Positions 1-13,290 of a stretch of 64,000 bases of DNA are shown piece by piece. The notes under the pieces are model-generated. The model searched no databases. It saw nothing but the letters and a program-made list of their open reading frames with translations, and had not been told where the DNA came from. The position numbers and the translations under genes are program-made. Source of the DNA: Pezizomycotina sp. ARF18 (taxonomy: Eukaryota > Ascomycota); NCBI GenBank assembly GCA_002224055.1, contig AZLU01000001.1:287329-351328 (forward strand). Direction: 5' to 3'. Each line of letters opens with the position of its first letter. Positions within the stretch are counted from its first letter, which is position 1.

Positions 1-3000
1 TAGTACTAGGCGACGTCGATCTTTAGACCTAGTTTATTCTACCTATATACCTAAGAAATAGGCTACTAGCTTTATATTCTTTATTTTAAAGTATAAACTA
101 AGATCTTACTTAAGTATCTTAACTTTATATTTATTAGATCTAGCTATTAATAGATTATAATATAGATAATTATTATTAACTAATAATTTTTACTAATAAA
201 TTAAGCTATTATTAAGCTAATAAACTTTAACTTAGTAATTTAAAAACTAAGGTAAGTTCTCCGTACTATTTTTAAGGTAACTATTTAAGACTATATAGAG
301 TCTTTATTAACTAAACTAATCTATTAATTTTACTTCCTTTTAGAGGCCTAACGATAATTTTCTACTTTAGTTTAGATATAAAAAGGCTATTATTATATCT
401 ATCTATTTATATTTAAAATTAAGCTAGGCTACTAATATAAAGAATAGTCTTACTATTAATATCTTAGCTACTAATACGTATATCTCGTTATAATTAATCC
501 TTTACTTTTATATAAAACTTTTAAGTAACTAGTCTTAACTTAAATATTATAATCTAACTAATAATATCGCGCTTATACTTAAATACCTATTTACTATCGA
601 CGATATTATCTTCTAAAAAAAAATTTTAAGAATCTATAATTTCTATACGTCTTATTTTTTTAATTAAAGATAGTTTTTAATCTATCGATATACGCTATTC
701 TTTATAGTTTATAGAGCTTATAGCCTCTTCGTAGGTAAGTAGCTCTAGTTTATCGATATATATTATTAATCTTTTATAGGCCTTCTCTCTAAGGCGTATA
801 GCTATTAGATCTTTTACTAATATATCTAGCTTATAGGGTATCTTCGTAGTTTAACTACTAGATCTTATTTTTAGTAATTTCGGGAATACGCTTATTATCT
901 TTGGTTAATCGTTATAGATCTATTTTATAGTATCTATATAGCTTTTTTACGAGAGCGAGTATCTTTAGATCTTAGCTATAGACTAGCGTTATCGAGATCT
1001 TTGCTCTATTCTTATAATCTAGTTAATTAGGCTACTCTAGTATAATTATCTTATAGATATCTAATTAACGATCAAAAGTTAAGTTTTAATCGTAATCTAG
1101 CGCTATCCTATTTTATTTTAGACTAAACCTATTTTAAGGTATCTTTAACGTATTTAAGAAGATCTTTATTATTCTTTATAAAGTTACGTACTTTAAAGGT
1201 CGATTTAATTAGGAATCTAATATCTCTATAGATTAATACTTTATAGATAGTAAAATCTTAGATTTAGTAATATTATAAGCCTTTAGGTCTATAAAATATA
1301 TCTTCTTAGTAGTATTATCTAGCTTCTTCCGGAGTTTACTATCAATATATACGTAATATAGTTTACCGAATATCTAAAGTTTAAGATATCGGAGTTCTAC
1401 TTTCCTATCTTTTCTACGGTATCGTCTATTTACTATTCTTTAATATCTCGAGCGGCCTTAATAGCGTATAGTTATAGATTAGATTATAATAATTTACCGC
1501 CTCTACCTATAGCTACGGCGGTAATTCCGACGCGGCTAATATTACCTTTATCTATCGATAAGAATCTAATAAGCTTTTAGGTACGCTATTTTATTAAATA
1601 TATATATAGCTAAGATACGGACTACGATCTCTACTTCGTTATAGCTTTTATCGATTAAGATATATTTTTTATCTTCGTTATATTAAAGCTTAATAAGCTT
1701 AAGGTTTAACTAACGTTTAGCTATCTTAAGAGTACTATTAAAGTATAAGAGTATCGTCTCTACCTTTTATCTTTTATAAATAGATCTAGGACTTCTAACT
1801 ATTTCCTTTAAGAAGGTAATAAATCCTATATAATCTCTAAGGCTCTTTATATACGCCTATTAGTAAAATCTAAGAAGATTATCTCTATTAGCTTATACTT
1901 ATCTAATTAAGGTTTCTCGCGATTTAGTATTATCTTTAATTTAGTAATCCGTAGGCCTTATAGTTAATATAGCTCTAAAGATCCTTACTATCTTTAATAA
2001 TACTAGTAACGCTTCCGTACTTAATTATTCGCTTAATATAATTCTTATCGATATATCTAAGCCGTTTATATACTTTTATATAGTAGTAAGAGCTAAACTC
2101 TTTCTTATAGGTATTATAATCTTATCTAAAATCTTCTATAGTCCTATTTTTATAATAGCTTTAATTCTTAGCCCTAGTCTAGTTATTATATATCTACTTT
2201 ATTAGATATATATTATATATCCTACCTTATCTATATAAAAGATTAAGAATAGGCTATACTTTATTTTTAGAGCGTATAGCGTATTCTTAAGTTTAATAAG
2301 ACTACCGCTATACTTCCTATTAAGCCTTATAAATATTAAGCTAGTATTAATAGCCTATAGTACTTCTCTATTATTAATCGTAATATTCTATAACTTTAAG
2401 AGGGGTTTATAGGTAGAGAATACTTTCTTATTATTATTATATAAGAAGATACGCCTAAGTTAAGGAACTATTAGATTATTTCTAAGAGCCGGTATCTCGT
2501 ATTAAGGTTTATACTATAAGGCCTAATACCCCGTTATTATCGTTATCCTTTTTATTTTTTATACGCTTCCTATAGTCGGCCTTCTTATATCTAACCTTAT
2601 TATAGTAATAGTATTTACTTTTAAACTTATAAATCTTCTTATCGTTTTTTTAAATTTTACCTCGGCTATTCTTTTAAATAGCGCCTTATTATTCTTAAAG
2701 CTAACGTCTTAGTATATCGTATTTTACGCTTTATCCTTTAATAAATAGCGCCTTCTTAAGTATATTAAGGGTTAGTTTTTTACTATTAAATCTATATATT
2801 ACTAAAAGTTTATAATAAACGTCTTCTAGTCGCTACTAAGATTACTATAGACGAGATTAATAGCCTCTACTATAGCTATATTATTTTTAAGCCTATACCT
2901 AGTTCTATCTTCTTTATCGTCTCCGCCTTAGTCTTTTCTATTAAGATCGAGCCTAATATCTTATTATATATTTTAATAAGATCTCGATACTTTATATAAA

Positions 3001-3665
3001 TCTTTAAATATAGACTTTATTCTTAAGTTAAATCTACCTTAGTTATTTTCTAATATAAGGCTTATAATAGCGGTAATAGCGATATATACTAAACTTAAGG
3101 TATTCTATACCTTATCGCGCTACTATTAATAGATCGTAGATAAGTATATCGAGTCTCTACCTCGTAGTAAGCTTTAATAATAGTATACGCTTTTAAGTTA
3201 TTATTTTAATCTTTAGTACTAGCTCTATATCGGTTACTATAGCCTTAAGCGGTTTACTAGTAATATCTAGACTTTATTATACTTAAGGAACGTAATATAT
3301 ATATATTCTAATTAAGGTAGTTTATAAATTAGCCTTTAGCTTTATCTCGTTAAACTTTAGTAAGAGAAATATCGTAAGATATATCGTTTAGGGAGATTAA
3401 GAAGTAAGTCTGTACGTTTATTAAGATATATTATTAACTAGGCTTATAACTTACTAGCGTAGATATATAGTATAATATTTAATAATATAGGATAGGATTA
3501 AACTTATAGATTTAACTATAGAACTAACTAGACTAATTAAGGAATATATGATACTATATATAATAAATTAATAATACTATAATCTTAATATAATGTATAT
3601 AATCTACCTCGACGGCTCGTAGAGCCTTATCGTTATAATCTCCTCGATATCTCTAGCTAAGATCT
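1..3665 (-). mobile_element. RIP-degraded LTR retrotransposon fossil (probably Ty1/Copia-like), left part outside window
   Basis: The block is strongly AT-rich and almost free of CpA and TpG, while CpG, GpC and TpA remain common; this is the footprint of repeat-induced point mutation, which acts on repeated DNA in ascomycetes. CpA and TpG return abruptly near 3665. On the minus strand a CCHC zinc-knuckle-like remnant of a gag protein can be made out around 2560-2645, so gag would lie to the right and pol to the left. Copia is my preference from the style of that remnant; Gypsy is not excluded. No LTR could be delimited. The copy is broken throughout and is an old, dead element. Confidence 0.6.
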
Positions 3666-3987
3666 TAATATCTCTAGCTGAAGTTCCTTATTCCTCAGCT
3701 ATATAAGCATTACCTCGATGCCTATAGATTTGTCATGCCTCTTTGGCATGCCTAATAGCTAGCACTTTCGTTCTTTTTTTTTCTTTCTTTTCTGTTATTC
3801 TCCTATAAATTGAGACTTATAAGCATTGTTATTATGTCTTTTACCACTCTCACAAGGCCGTCTCCGATATACCATTCCGCTCATCTTGTTCATTTCAAGT
3901 TTTTTCTATATAGGCGACTTAGACTCAGTCACTAGGAGTCGCAAAAGGGCAATCTCCGGTATCCATATCCCGGAATAAGCACAAGAG

Positions 3988-5150
3988 ATGTCACTGGTTA
4001 TACCCGCGCTATCTGCGATCGCAGCTCACACCGTCGCATCTCTCACAGTCACGTACCTCCCACCCCACTCTCCCTCCCGGATACCCGCCTTAATTCTCTC
4101 CAACCTACTTGCCCTGTATGGGTAATCCGGATCGGATCATCCTCGCAATGGGCTGAGCTTTACGTCGCTTACATGCTCGGCTACACTTTCAACGCTGTCT
4201 ACGTGTTCTGCCTACGCCGTTATGCATCCCCGTCCCATCTCTCTCTTAGGGACAAAGTAATATGGTCTTTAATGCCATATTCAACCCGAGAGCTCTAGAT
4301 CTTCCAGATGGTGTGTCCTATCAAAGGGGAATACTATGGAAGAAGAGAGGAGCAAGTTCGTCGTACGGAGGCTGAAGTCTGCCGTCTTCTGCCTTGCTGC
4401 GCGATACATTCTCAAAAATTTTACGCTGGAGATGTATCTCGATGATATCAAGCCTCATAGACACAGTATGGTACGTCGAATAGGGTCGGACTTTGATGTT
4501 CGAGAGCTAGTTAGTGCGAGCGTACATCGCCTTCTTCGTCGTCTTCATGCCGTATCTTGAACTACAGCTTGCACACGCTTTACTCTCATGTCTGGCGGTG
4601 GTTTATCCAAAGACCAGCAGCCATCAGCGTGGCCAGAGCTCTTTGGTAGCATACGGGAAGCATATACTCTCCGCGGATACTGGGCGAAGTTCTGGCACAG
4701 GCTCGTCGTAAAGCCTTTATCGCCATATCTGCGTCGGTGATATATGGCGTTGTGAAGGTCGCGAAGAATATCGGGAGGTATCTCATACTGCTCACAGTGT
4801 TTTTCATGTCAGGCCTCATGCATGTCTTCCTTCACGGCGTCCATCGACTTGAGGGGTGCCGGAGAGGAGCGGCGATTAGAGGGCTTTTGCATTATTGTTA
4901 TATAGCTGCAGCGATAGTGCTAGAGGACATTCTCATACAGGTGGGAAAGAGGTTGGTTCTCAATCTCGGGCTAGAGTTCGTGTTGTCGCCTAGAGGGTTT
5001 GGGTCGAACTCTGGAATTTGTAGGCTATTGTTGGGTTATATTATTTCATATTTGGGCTGTGCCGAAGTTGGTGTTCCCGAACATGCTGTGTCAAGCCGGA
5101 TTCAAAGTTTAGAGGATTTGCGTTCGTTCATGCTTCCCCTCGTTTGCTAG
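3988..5150 (+). CDS. Wax-synthase-like membrane-bound O-acyltransferase
   Basis: This is a polytopic membrane protein of the fungal wax synthase-like MBOAT family, whose members transfer acyl or acetyl groups to hydroxyls, often of terpenoids, in the ER membrane. The chosen ATG at 3988 opens a hydrophobic helix (MSLVIPALSAIAAHTVASLT). Further hydrophobic stretches lie near 4160-4220, 4520-4610 and 4760-4840. Family hallmarks are YTLRGYWAKFWHR (about 4662-4703) and SGLMHVFLH (about 4809-4835), whose His is the expected catalytic residue. The total span fits the usual length near 400 residues. The frame changes several times, so it is not one open frame; most breaks are probably assembly indels. 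It stands just outside the RIP-hit retroelement and resembles genes of secondary-metabolite clusters, but no synthase is adjacent. Confidence 0.7.
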
Positions 5151-5400
5151 TTTTCTTTCATAGTCCATGACATGCAATATATCTGCCAAGCAACTACCCA
5201 ATGTACAGGACATTCTAAAAATAAGACATTTAGCCCTTTGTTCCAAGCTTGAGATATACCATCAATCTTCATCTCGCCTGTAACTGATGCACATCGTTTG
5301 TTATTCCACCGATATCGTACATGTACTATCGTATTTTCATTATACCCGCCAGGCTTAGTTAGTTCTACACTCAGAGTCTGAAACCGCATCTGTTATGAGG

Positions 5401-5550
5401 TGTCCAATCTAATCGCTGACGGGTCGGTTAGCCTGTCGGCGTCGACGGTTTACTGCAGGTAGGCGACATGTTAAGATAGTTGTCCAATCTATGCACTGAC
5501 AGCGTAGATTAGGCAGTCAGCATTGACAGTTCACTGCCGGGAGGCGAGCC
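5401..5550. repeat. Two-copy tandem duplication, period 80 bp
   Basis: A unit beginning TGTCCAATCTA at 5401 is repeated at 5481. Both copies keep the order of a CTGAC core, a GACGGTTTACTGC or GACAGTTCACTGC box and AGGCGA. The copies are clearly diverged. They lie in non-coding DNA downstream of the acyltransferase gene. Confidence 0.7.
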
Positions 5551-5937
5551 CGCAAGGTAATCTTTCACGTGAGGTGGGATAGGCTTACGGAAACTCCGTT
5601 TTACACGGATAAATAAAATATCCACAGCACAGCCAAAAGTCACACCCTTCTCGGTCGCAACCCAGGGCCTTTTCGATGTGTTTCCAAGATGATCCTAGCA
5701 TTTCTCATTCCAGATGTCAATTATCAGATATGTTTGTGAATTTTGAGGCAGGGAGAACAGGAAGAAGAGGAGAAAGGCTCCTTTAAACCGAGGGTTGGGA
5801 CTTTGACATTATTCACACATACCGGGCAAAGCACAGACGGACACCCATCAACTCCATTACACCGAGCCATCATTTGTCTAACTTCGTGACCTCCCACCGT
5901 GAGCATATCGACAGGCTAAGTTTACAAACGAGACAGA
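5551..5937. other. Intergenic DNA, nothing recognised
   Basis: I see no conserved protein motif, RNA gene or repeat in this stretch. Confidence 0.4.
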
Positions 5938-6256
5938 TCACAGAAGGTTCCTGCATCTTACATGCAGGCCCTTGACATCCTGGTCTAAGGCATGATTTAT
6001 AGGCCGGCGCTGGAATTCGGAGGCGGCATCTGTAAGATCGAAGTCCGTTTTTTTTTTTTTTAAATCTGAACTCTCCCCTCCCGGATGGTGTCTATCCGAA
6101 CGAGCGAGGAAGATGTGTCTTGGATTTCGACGGATGAGATCGCGCAGACGTGTTGACACTTGCGACAGCGTAGTTAGATCCAGAGCCGTCAATAGGCATC
6201 GAAGAGTCAGAGGATAACGGGCAGCAGGTCTCTAAGAGGTCTTCGAAGGTGCTCAT
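5938..6256 (-). pseudogene. F-box-like N-terminal fragment
   Basis: The segment LDLTTLSQVSTRLRDLIRRN (about 6185-6125, minus strand) resembles the second half of an F-box, the short SCF ubiquitin-ligase adaptor motif that normally starts with a Leu-Pro element. Upstream in other frames are residues resembling the first half (DLLPVIL, LFDAY). The ATG at 6256 opens a different frame from the F-box half. No C-terminal substrate-binding domain follows and the frame ends after about 84 residues, with a run of T (6050-6062) inside it. It may be a remnant or a gene with unseen exons. Confidence is low because F-boxes are short and degenerate. Confidence 0.3.
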
Positions 6257-9200
6257 AGTTATAATTCTCGAGTTTCAGTCGAAGGTGACAGAAAGGAAGA
6301 AGTTATAGCGTTACGACGCAGAGCGCAGGGCTGCTGGTCTTTTAAATTACTGAGAGAAGCGGCTCTTTCACTCACGGACGACTCTCGGACCAGGGAACTT
6401 GCTTATTTTTTATATAGCACTACCGCGTAATCTGACGAGTAAGCAGCTACATTAAATGAGCAGTCATTCTCGAATAAGCAACTTGAACCTTGCTGGGGGC
6501 CTTTCCCCTGCTCAAACTTACAGCTGCTTTATAAATCAATTCTATGTTTTTAGCAGGTATCCCGGTATAGGCGACCATGCTTCGTCGTCGAAGCGCAAGG
6601 TATTTGAATAGGTAATGTTGCTTACTCGCCAGAATTATTTCCTTGAGTTTATTCACGAATAAAGTTATTAGACCTTTGATCAACATCACTACTCTAGTGA
6701 AGATAACACTATCGCTTCGCTTTACAGGGATCACCGGCGCAATGCTCGAATATAAAAATTGGCTCGCCATATTTGAATCGAACTATTCGTAAAAATAACT
6801 AGTGCTACGTGGGCTGGTCAATGATGTTTGTTGTACTGAATGGCAGACACATAATGCATCGTTCAAGGCTGAATTGAAAGACCCTGTGAGATGTAGCAGC
6901 TGGTCAGTGTACAGTTAGCAGTGCAATAGCGGTCTTCAAGTTAGGTTTCTTTTCGGGGAGAGATGTTTACCTGAAGCGTTCCCTTGCTCTACACATCGGG
7001 AGTGCTGTGCATACAGCATTAACGGGTATGCGGATAGCAGCTCGCAGCGTAACCCATGTCAAGTAATATAGAGCAAAGCTTTTCTGACGATGTTTTCAAT
7101 TACAAACCTTGTCGGAGGACGGCATTGAGTGTCTTGGACGATCGCCTGAGCCGTGCTAACTCACGCGCCATCAAAAGAGGGAGAAGACTCTCTAAAACTG
7201 GGTACCAGGACTCCAATAGGCTTTCGAGGCGCGACGGGGAGGTCATTTCGGTGTATCTTCACTCGGTAGAATATTTAGTATAGATAACAGCGGAGTTTAG
7301 TCTCTAGTCGTTGGTTAAAGCAAATGTCGCGTTCATCAACGTGGTCATGCGAACTTGAAGCCTTGTTTGAACCCCGCAGGGACGGCGAACAAAGAGGCTT
7401 GGCCCAACTCGCGATGCCGACGCGGAAGTCACGTTGATTAGATCACGTAAGCTATTTTTTTTTTTTCTTTTTCCTGGGTGAAGAGCCGCGGTTGAAAGGT
7501 GGGGCAGAATTTAATGGTCTTCCATGTCCGTCTTTACGAGACTCCAGGACCGGAGTGACGTTCATTAGGATTGCCGGCACGCATGCTGGTCCTCGCCTCT
7601 CTTCGTGTTTGCAGGTAGTAGGAAAATTTAATCTCTTCCTTATACTCCATAAAGGTATATATATAGTACATGATTATATTCATTCAACCCTTAGAAGCGC
7701 CCTGCCAATATTACCGAGCGTCTGGGTGGACTGCTCGATCAAGGGTCACACACTCCAGAGTCAGAACTGCCTACATGAGCGAGAGAGGGAAAAAGAAACC
7801 AATATTCCATATACGAGAACCTATGAAAAGGAACGCGTCTTACTATATGGGCGTTGCTGTACAGTCTGTCGGGACAAGGATTGCCAGATTCGCTCATTTG
7901 GCCTGAGCCTGGATTTCCTCCCTTTATATTAGCGATAAACTTCGCTGATTGAGAAGCTCAGAATATCAAATAGACTTTCATTTCGCATCACCCGGATTTC
8001 GCAGGAGAAGAACTTGAAGATTAAGTGTTCGCCCAGTATTGGGTCTGCGCAGCACATTGGTGCCTTATAGTCCGGGTTTGCAGCGCATCAAGCTTCTAAA
8101 TCCGCGCCGGTGAGAGCCCGGGCGCTGCTGAAACACTTGCGGTTAAAAGAGCGGTGAGAAGGTTAGAGAAGATATGCATATTTGTGGGTTTGAGTTGGGG
8201 TCTTTGGAATTCTGATTGTCTAGTGTGTTTCTCTTACATTCGTGAAATAATTTTGTCTGATCGTGGTTGAATTTGAAGGCCCCGAAGCTGTTTACATGAG
8301 TTGCTAAGGTCTACCTTAGTTATTATTCTAAGAAAGAAACAATAAAACAAGACGCGCCATATTCGACTTTCAATAGCTCGAAAGCACAAGGAGTGTCAGG
8401 ATCTACAAATTAGGCTGCCTTTCGCCAATTCGCAGCATATTGGATTTGGCACTTTGGGATTCGCTAACCCGGATTCAGGTTCCAGGAAATCTCCCAAAGG
8501 AGATCTCACAAATCACGATCTTCGATGGGAGAACAGAAGGTTCCGTGGGCCACCTCCGCGACGTAGCAGGTTGGAAAACCAGGAATTTTCACTTTTAAAG
8601 TTTTAATGTCAAATTACCAATGCCGACAATGCCGTCATATTCTGATCCCGCCCGTATATAAACCTTATTCATAGACGGGAATCCCTGGTGAAGACTCGTG
8701 AGTTTATACGTCCCCATCCGCGAAACATTATTGAGGAAAAACAAAGCGTTTACACTTTCTTGTTGGCTTGACGGGATAGTGAAGTGATCATGAACCTATC
8801 CTGGATGCTCCCGTAGACTACGCTGAAAACAGTGAGGTTTAGTATCAGTATTTTTATTATTCGGTTTTCACCTGTCGAGATTATTGATATCTTATAGAAT
8901 ATTTTTCGCTCATGATTTGCTTTTGGTAAATTAGTATCCTCTAAATCGAGAGGCTTGCGGAGCAATCTCATCACAGAGATATTTCCCCGCGGCAAGCGTG
9001 GAGCGTGGAATTTTCGCTAGTTCCTTAAAGTAACAGCGTCTTCCTTAGTATTAGTCTCCTTCCGCACTAACAAAACAAGAGTAGTAAAGACTTATTATTC
9101 ACTGAGAAAAAAATCGATAGATAGTTTATATGTTACTGGGGTCATCACTTCGTGACAGTCGCTATTAGGTGAACTTGAATTGTTAGATGAAAACTTCCCG

Positions 9201-10244
9201 CCCCTATTATACGTCATCTTCGCGGCAGCATTCGATACTAGCCGGATGTCTTTATGTGCTGAATCCCCCTTCTTAAAATTCTATCACATCCATATTCTCC
9301 GGTGCATATACATTTGACCGGAGTAAAATAGGCACTAGTTCGTCCTGTCCTATCTCCGAAGAAACCATCTCTGAGTCTCAAATGTCGGAGGTAAGCAATT
9401 GAGATGCGCGACCTTGTAGGAGAAGAAGAGTATGCAAAGAAGGAGAAGGGAGGTAGGGGACTTATACGGCAGCACCGTCGTTGCAGCACAAATGCGTATG
9501 GACCGGAGGGGTATGTCCTTAATCCGCCGGGTAGCTCCTCGTCTGATATTCGAATTGAGGAGTGGAAAATTTATGCGGCAGAAGCAAGAAATATAGAATG
9601 AAACAAGTCCAAAGCTGTTATAATTCCGAGCTATATGGTAAAGTGAACTTTACACAAGAACGCCTCGACCAGTACAACAGAAACCGCACAACACAATGCG
9701 TCTTTGTTCGCTTCCTCCCAAGCGGCTTCGATCATAAAAGTCCGCCGCTAGACATGTATTTGATCTGAGGCACTGCTAGACACCTGGTGTTAGGAGAAAC
9801 GGTAGAAGGGCGAATATGATTAAAATGTGCCATTTTCCGGGAAGGAACTTGAAGTTAATCGGAGGCCTGGGTGATAAATGAAATTCTTTTCGTCTTACTC
9901 TCATGAAGATATAGATATCTTTAATATTGGAACTCAGTGCAATTCAAAACAATTGAATCTTAAGCCTCTAGGATATTGGATGATTACTTTTCTGCAAACC
10001 TTCATGGCTCCTTTATCTTCTTCATCATACATGTCTACAGTACGTCTGGGTAAATATTATTAAAGGGAGGCCTATGTAAGATTAAGAACGGACACCGGCG
10101 ATAAATCATTCATGAACGAGGCCTGAAGTCCCTATAAAGTAAACAGTAAAGTTAGGGTGGCGAGCCTGGCAGGAGAGAATCGTAGACGAACGGCGCCTCT
10201 AGACGAATCTTCCAAGCGCGGAGTACCGAAATTAGCGCGTGGGT
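6257..10244. other. Gene-poor region, no recognisable gene
   Basis: Several short open frames of 60-150 codons occur on both strands (for example 6447-6770 minus, 7056-7283 plus, 7492-7932 plus, 9404-9601 plus), but none shows a domain, signal peptide, credible splice pattern or overlapping support from codon usage. Homopolymer T runs lie near 7446-7455. The stretch looks like intergenic or decayed sequence. Confidence 0.4.
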
Positions 10245-10261
10245 CACGTGAGATTATATAA
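10245..10261 (+). promoter_or_regulatory. CACGTG box followed by TATA-like element
   Basis: A palindromic CACGTG (10245-10250) is followed by ATTATATAA (10253-10261), about 205 bp before the start codon of the mitochondrial protein gene at 10466. CACGTG is the standard bHLH-factor target. The assignment rests on position and sequence only. Confidence 0.35.
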
Positions 10262-10465
10262 GCCGTCTGTTTTTCTGTTCATTTTTTTTTAGGCTGAAGG
10301 CGATTTTCCGTTGAAAATTCTTCTCATATAAAAATCAACTTAGAGCCTCTCAACCAAACATCACCAACTTCAAAACAAGCTTCCAATCGACATCGTGCGG
10401 CATCGGTTGGAGATACCAGACCAACCAAGAGCCCATCAAACTACCTCGGTTCCTGCTAGCTCACG

Positions 10466-12855
10466 ATGTACCGGCGAGCGTTGCAGTTGACCGCTCGAGG
10501 TCTCCGAATTCTCCCTCACAAATCCCGCTCGCGCTTTGCGGTGACGGCTCCTTACCGCCTGTCGTTGCCGCATCTGCAACTATCCTTGCCAGCGCAAGCC
10601 TCGCAATTCCGCGGCTTTGTAACATCGCGGAAGCTCTACAACGCAGCAATCAGCGAGAAGGAAGCAATTGAGGCTGAATCGGTAGAAGCTGCAGAACCCG
10701 AAACAGCGTCGGAGTCGGAGCTCGAACAAGCCGAGGATGTAGCCACGCCGGAGCCGGGAACGCCAGAATACGTCGTTTTCATGGCCAAGGAGCTCTCGAA
10801 GAAAGACAAGGACAAACCCCTGAAGGTCGACGAGGTACGCAAGTACCTCGAGCAGATAAAGAAGGGCCGCTGGCCGTGGCGAAGATGTTCGAGGGTCAAA
10901 TCGCGGGCCACAACCTTTATAAGATCGTCGGGCTCGCGGAGATGTACGTCAGGTACTCGTACAGATGTACATCCGAGGAGGATTATAAGGAGTTCGACCC
11001 GTTCTACTTCAAGCTCAGGAACGGGCCGAGGGGTTGTGCCAGATTGCGATGATGCAGCGGCGGAAAGTCGACGGCGAGCTGCTAGACCGGATAGCGGAGG
11101 CGGAAGCGCTCATACGGACAAAGGAAGGGTGCGAGAAGCTGGAGAGTGAAGATCAGGAGATGGACCAGTCGACGGATAACGACCTGAATAGGATCACCCA
11201 CGGTCTGCTGCAGCTGGTGCTGAGGAAGGAGAAGTGGGTTGGTCCCCCGAGGCCGGCCGGAGAGTACTTACCAGGGGACCGTTCGAGATCCTGCTGGGGC
11301 ACTTGGGCGAGCCGATCACGGATGATATCGTGAAGGAGGTCGAGGATGCGGAACCGCGGTTAGCTGACGGCTCGCTGAGCCCGGTGGGGCCGATGAGGAC
11401 CGTCCTGTACAAATGGCAATACTTCCTCGGCATGAGGAAAGATAAGGACGTCGTAAGCGCTGAAGAACAGCGGCAGATATTCCCGTACAAGATAAATGAG
11501 CGCCTGCTTACCGTGATAGCGGAAGCGGAAGAGGTCCTTAAGCGGCACAAAGGGGACACTTCGACCGGTCCGATACCGAACGGACCTGTGGAGTTTTTGC
11601 GGTCGAATATGCACATGCCGCTCAGCAAGATCCGCCTGAATACTATCAAGACGCTGCAGGCAGAATACCTCGGCGGCAATAGAAAGGATGTCGAACTCAT
11701 TTTCATTCCTGGAACACCAGCCTATCTCCTTGAACACAGGAAATATCAAAGAGACAAAGTTGTAAGTCTTGTTCAGGTCAAAAAAAAAAAAAAAAAAAAA
11801 AATAAGGCGGTCCCATTCTCTGAATAATAGTTCCTCCAGCGTAATCAAGTTGATTGCCCAACATATCTCTGATATTCTATAGCCCTTTCTAATTGACGTA
11901 GCCATCTTCCGTTGAAAAGGACGATAGGCAAGCCACACAGTTGGAAAGCATCGCGGACCTCGCAGACATTCACGGCATTGAACTCGGCGGCCTAGAAGAA
12001 CAAAAATCACCCGAGGTAGGTAAGCTTAAAATACCCTCGGACCTACCGCCCATGGAAGTCATCAACGCGTACGTGGTAAACCTCTTCAAGCGCTGGGAGG
12101 ACGCCTACCGTTTATCAATGCGGTCACTCTGCTGGAGACGAAGAGAGGAGCAGGAGGTCGCCGACGGCCGTCGCGAAGCGGTTGATGGCCGCAATATCGA
12201 CAGGGAGGTCTACGACGCGATCATGGAGAAGAGCTAGCGCTGCTCGGCCAGGTAGACGCTCATAATCTAATGCACAACGGTCCCTCCAAAATCCTGCGGA
12301 GGATCGTGAGGCTCGAGGAGTCGCAGTGGGTGAAGACCTGGAAAAAGACGCTTTCAACAAGTCGAAGGAGTACCTGAGAAGAATGGTAGAGCACCTCAGC
12401 ACGAGTCGCCTGCCTAGCCTCGAGCGGAAGGACGAAGGGCTGGCTACTCAACTGAAAAGCATGGCACAGCGAGGCGCCAAACTTCGCTCACGGTTGGAGA
12501 AGCAGACGAAGGGTAAGATTGAGATCGACGTTCTGCTAGCCCTCCCACTGGAGGAGGCCGAAAAGACATTACCGTGGGTCCCCTCAGATCTCCCAGGCTC
12601 TCGCAAATTACAACAGAACGAGGATCACACAATGTACCTGAAGAAGAAAAAGGAGACGCGTGAGAAAAAGATCGAAGACCTCCGTAAGCTTCTTGCAAGG
12701 CTAGAGCGCAAGATTATGGTTAATTTGAGGACATCGCGAAACTCTCTGATGAGGCCCGCGCGATGGCTATGAAAGAGGCCGAGGAGGTGACACCCTTTGA
12801 AGACAAGAGCAAAAGCCTGTCAGAATCTACCGAGATAGCGCCGCGAATAGCGTAG
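10466..12855 (+). CDS. Predicted mitochondrial protein, unrecognised family
   Basis: The N-terminus (MYRRALQLTARGLRILPHKS and following Arg/Ser/Leu-rich residues to about residue 55) is a typical mitochondrial presequence. The body is charged and helical, with coherent segments at 10866-11030, 11034-11240, 11280-11760, 11902-12110 and 12250-12770, and a Lys/Glu-rich coiled-coil-like C-terminus. One intron is clear: GTAAGT at 11762 to the AG ending at 11901, phase 0, with a run of about 23 A inside. The coding frame slips several times, for example near 10867 where one G appears missing from a G run. A stop at 12853-12855 ends the C-terminal frame. Three similar-looking helical modules may be internal repeats. 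The length (about 740 residues), presequence and repeats would fit a mitochondrial assembly or ribosome-associated factor, but I do not recognise the family. Confidence 0.65.
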
Positions 12856-13290
12856 AGGAAGGTCCATCAATGATATTGGCGCGCCAGCGGTGATTAGTAT
12901 GCTAAACATCCTAGTGTGCCATTTTTATGGAGGCCCAAATATTGACCACGTTTATACCTGTACTATATCCGTTTCCCCTCTTGTAAATAAATACGACTAC
13001 TGCTTGTATAGTAATGGAGATGACGTTAAACTGGGTGAACATATTTCCTATTAGAAGAAACAGAGAAACTATGTACATTCACCATTTCAACACTTCATTC
13101 TACGTGCATTGGCTACTTACGTAGATGAGCACATGTGATATGAATCGCTCATCAAGGTGTTGTTTCCACGTGCTGAAGAAGGGCACATCGCTGGAATATA
13201 CTCCCGCGCGCATAGATAACGGCACGTCGCACCTATTCAGTACTACATCGCATATGCGTCTACTATGGGATCGTCTATATATTGGCTCTA
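12856..13290. other. Convergent 3' intergenic DNA
   Basis: The segment lies between the ends of two converging genes. I see no further feature in it. Confidence 0.4.
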
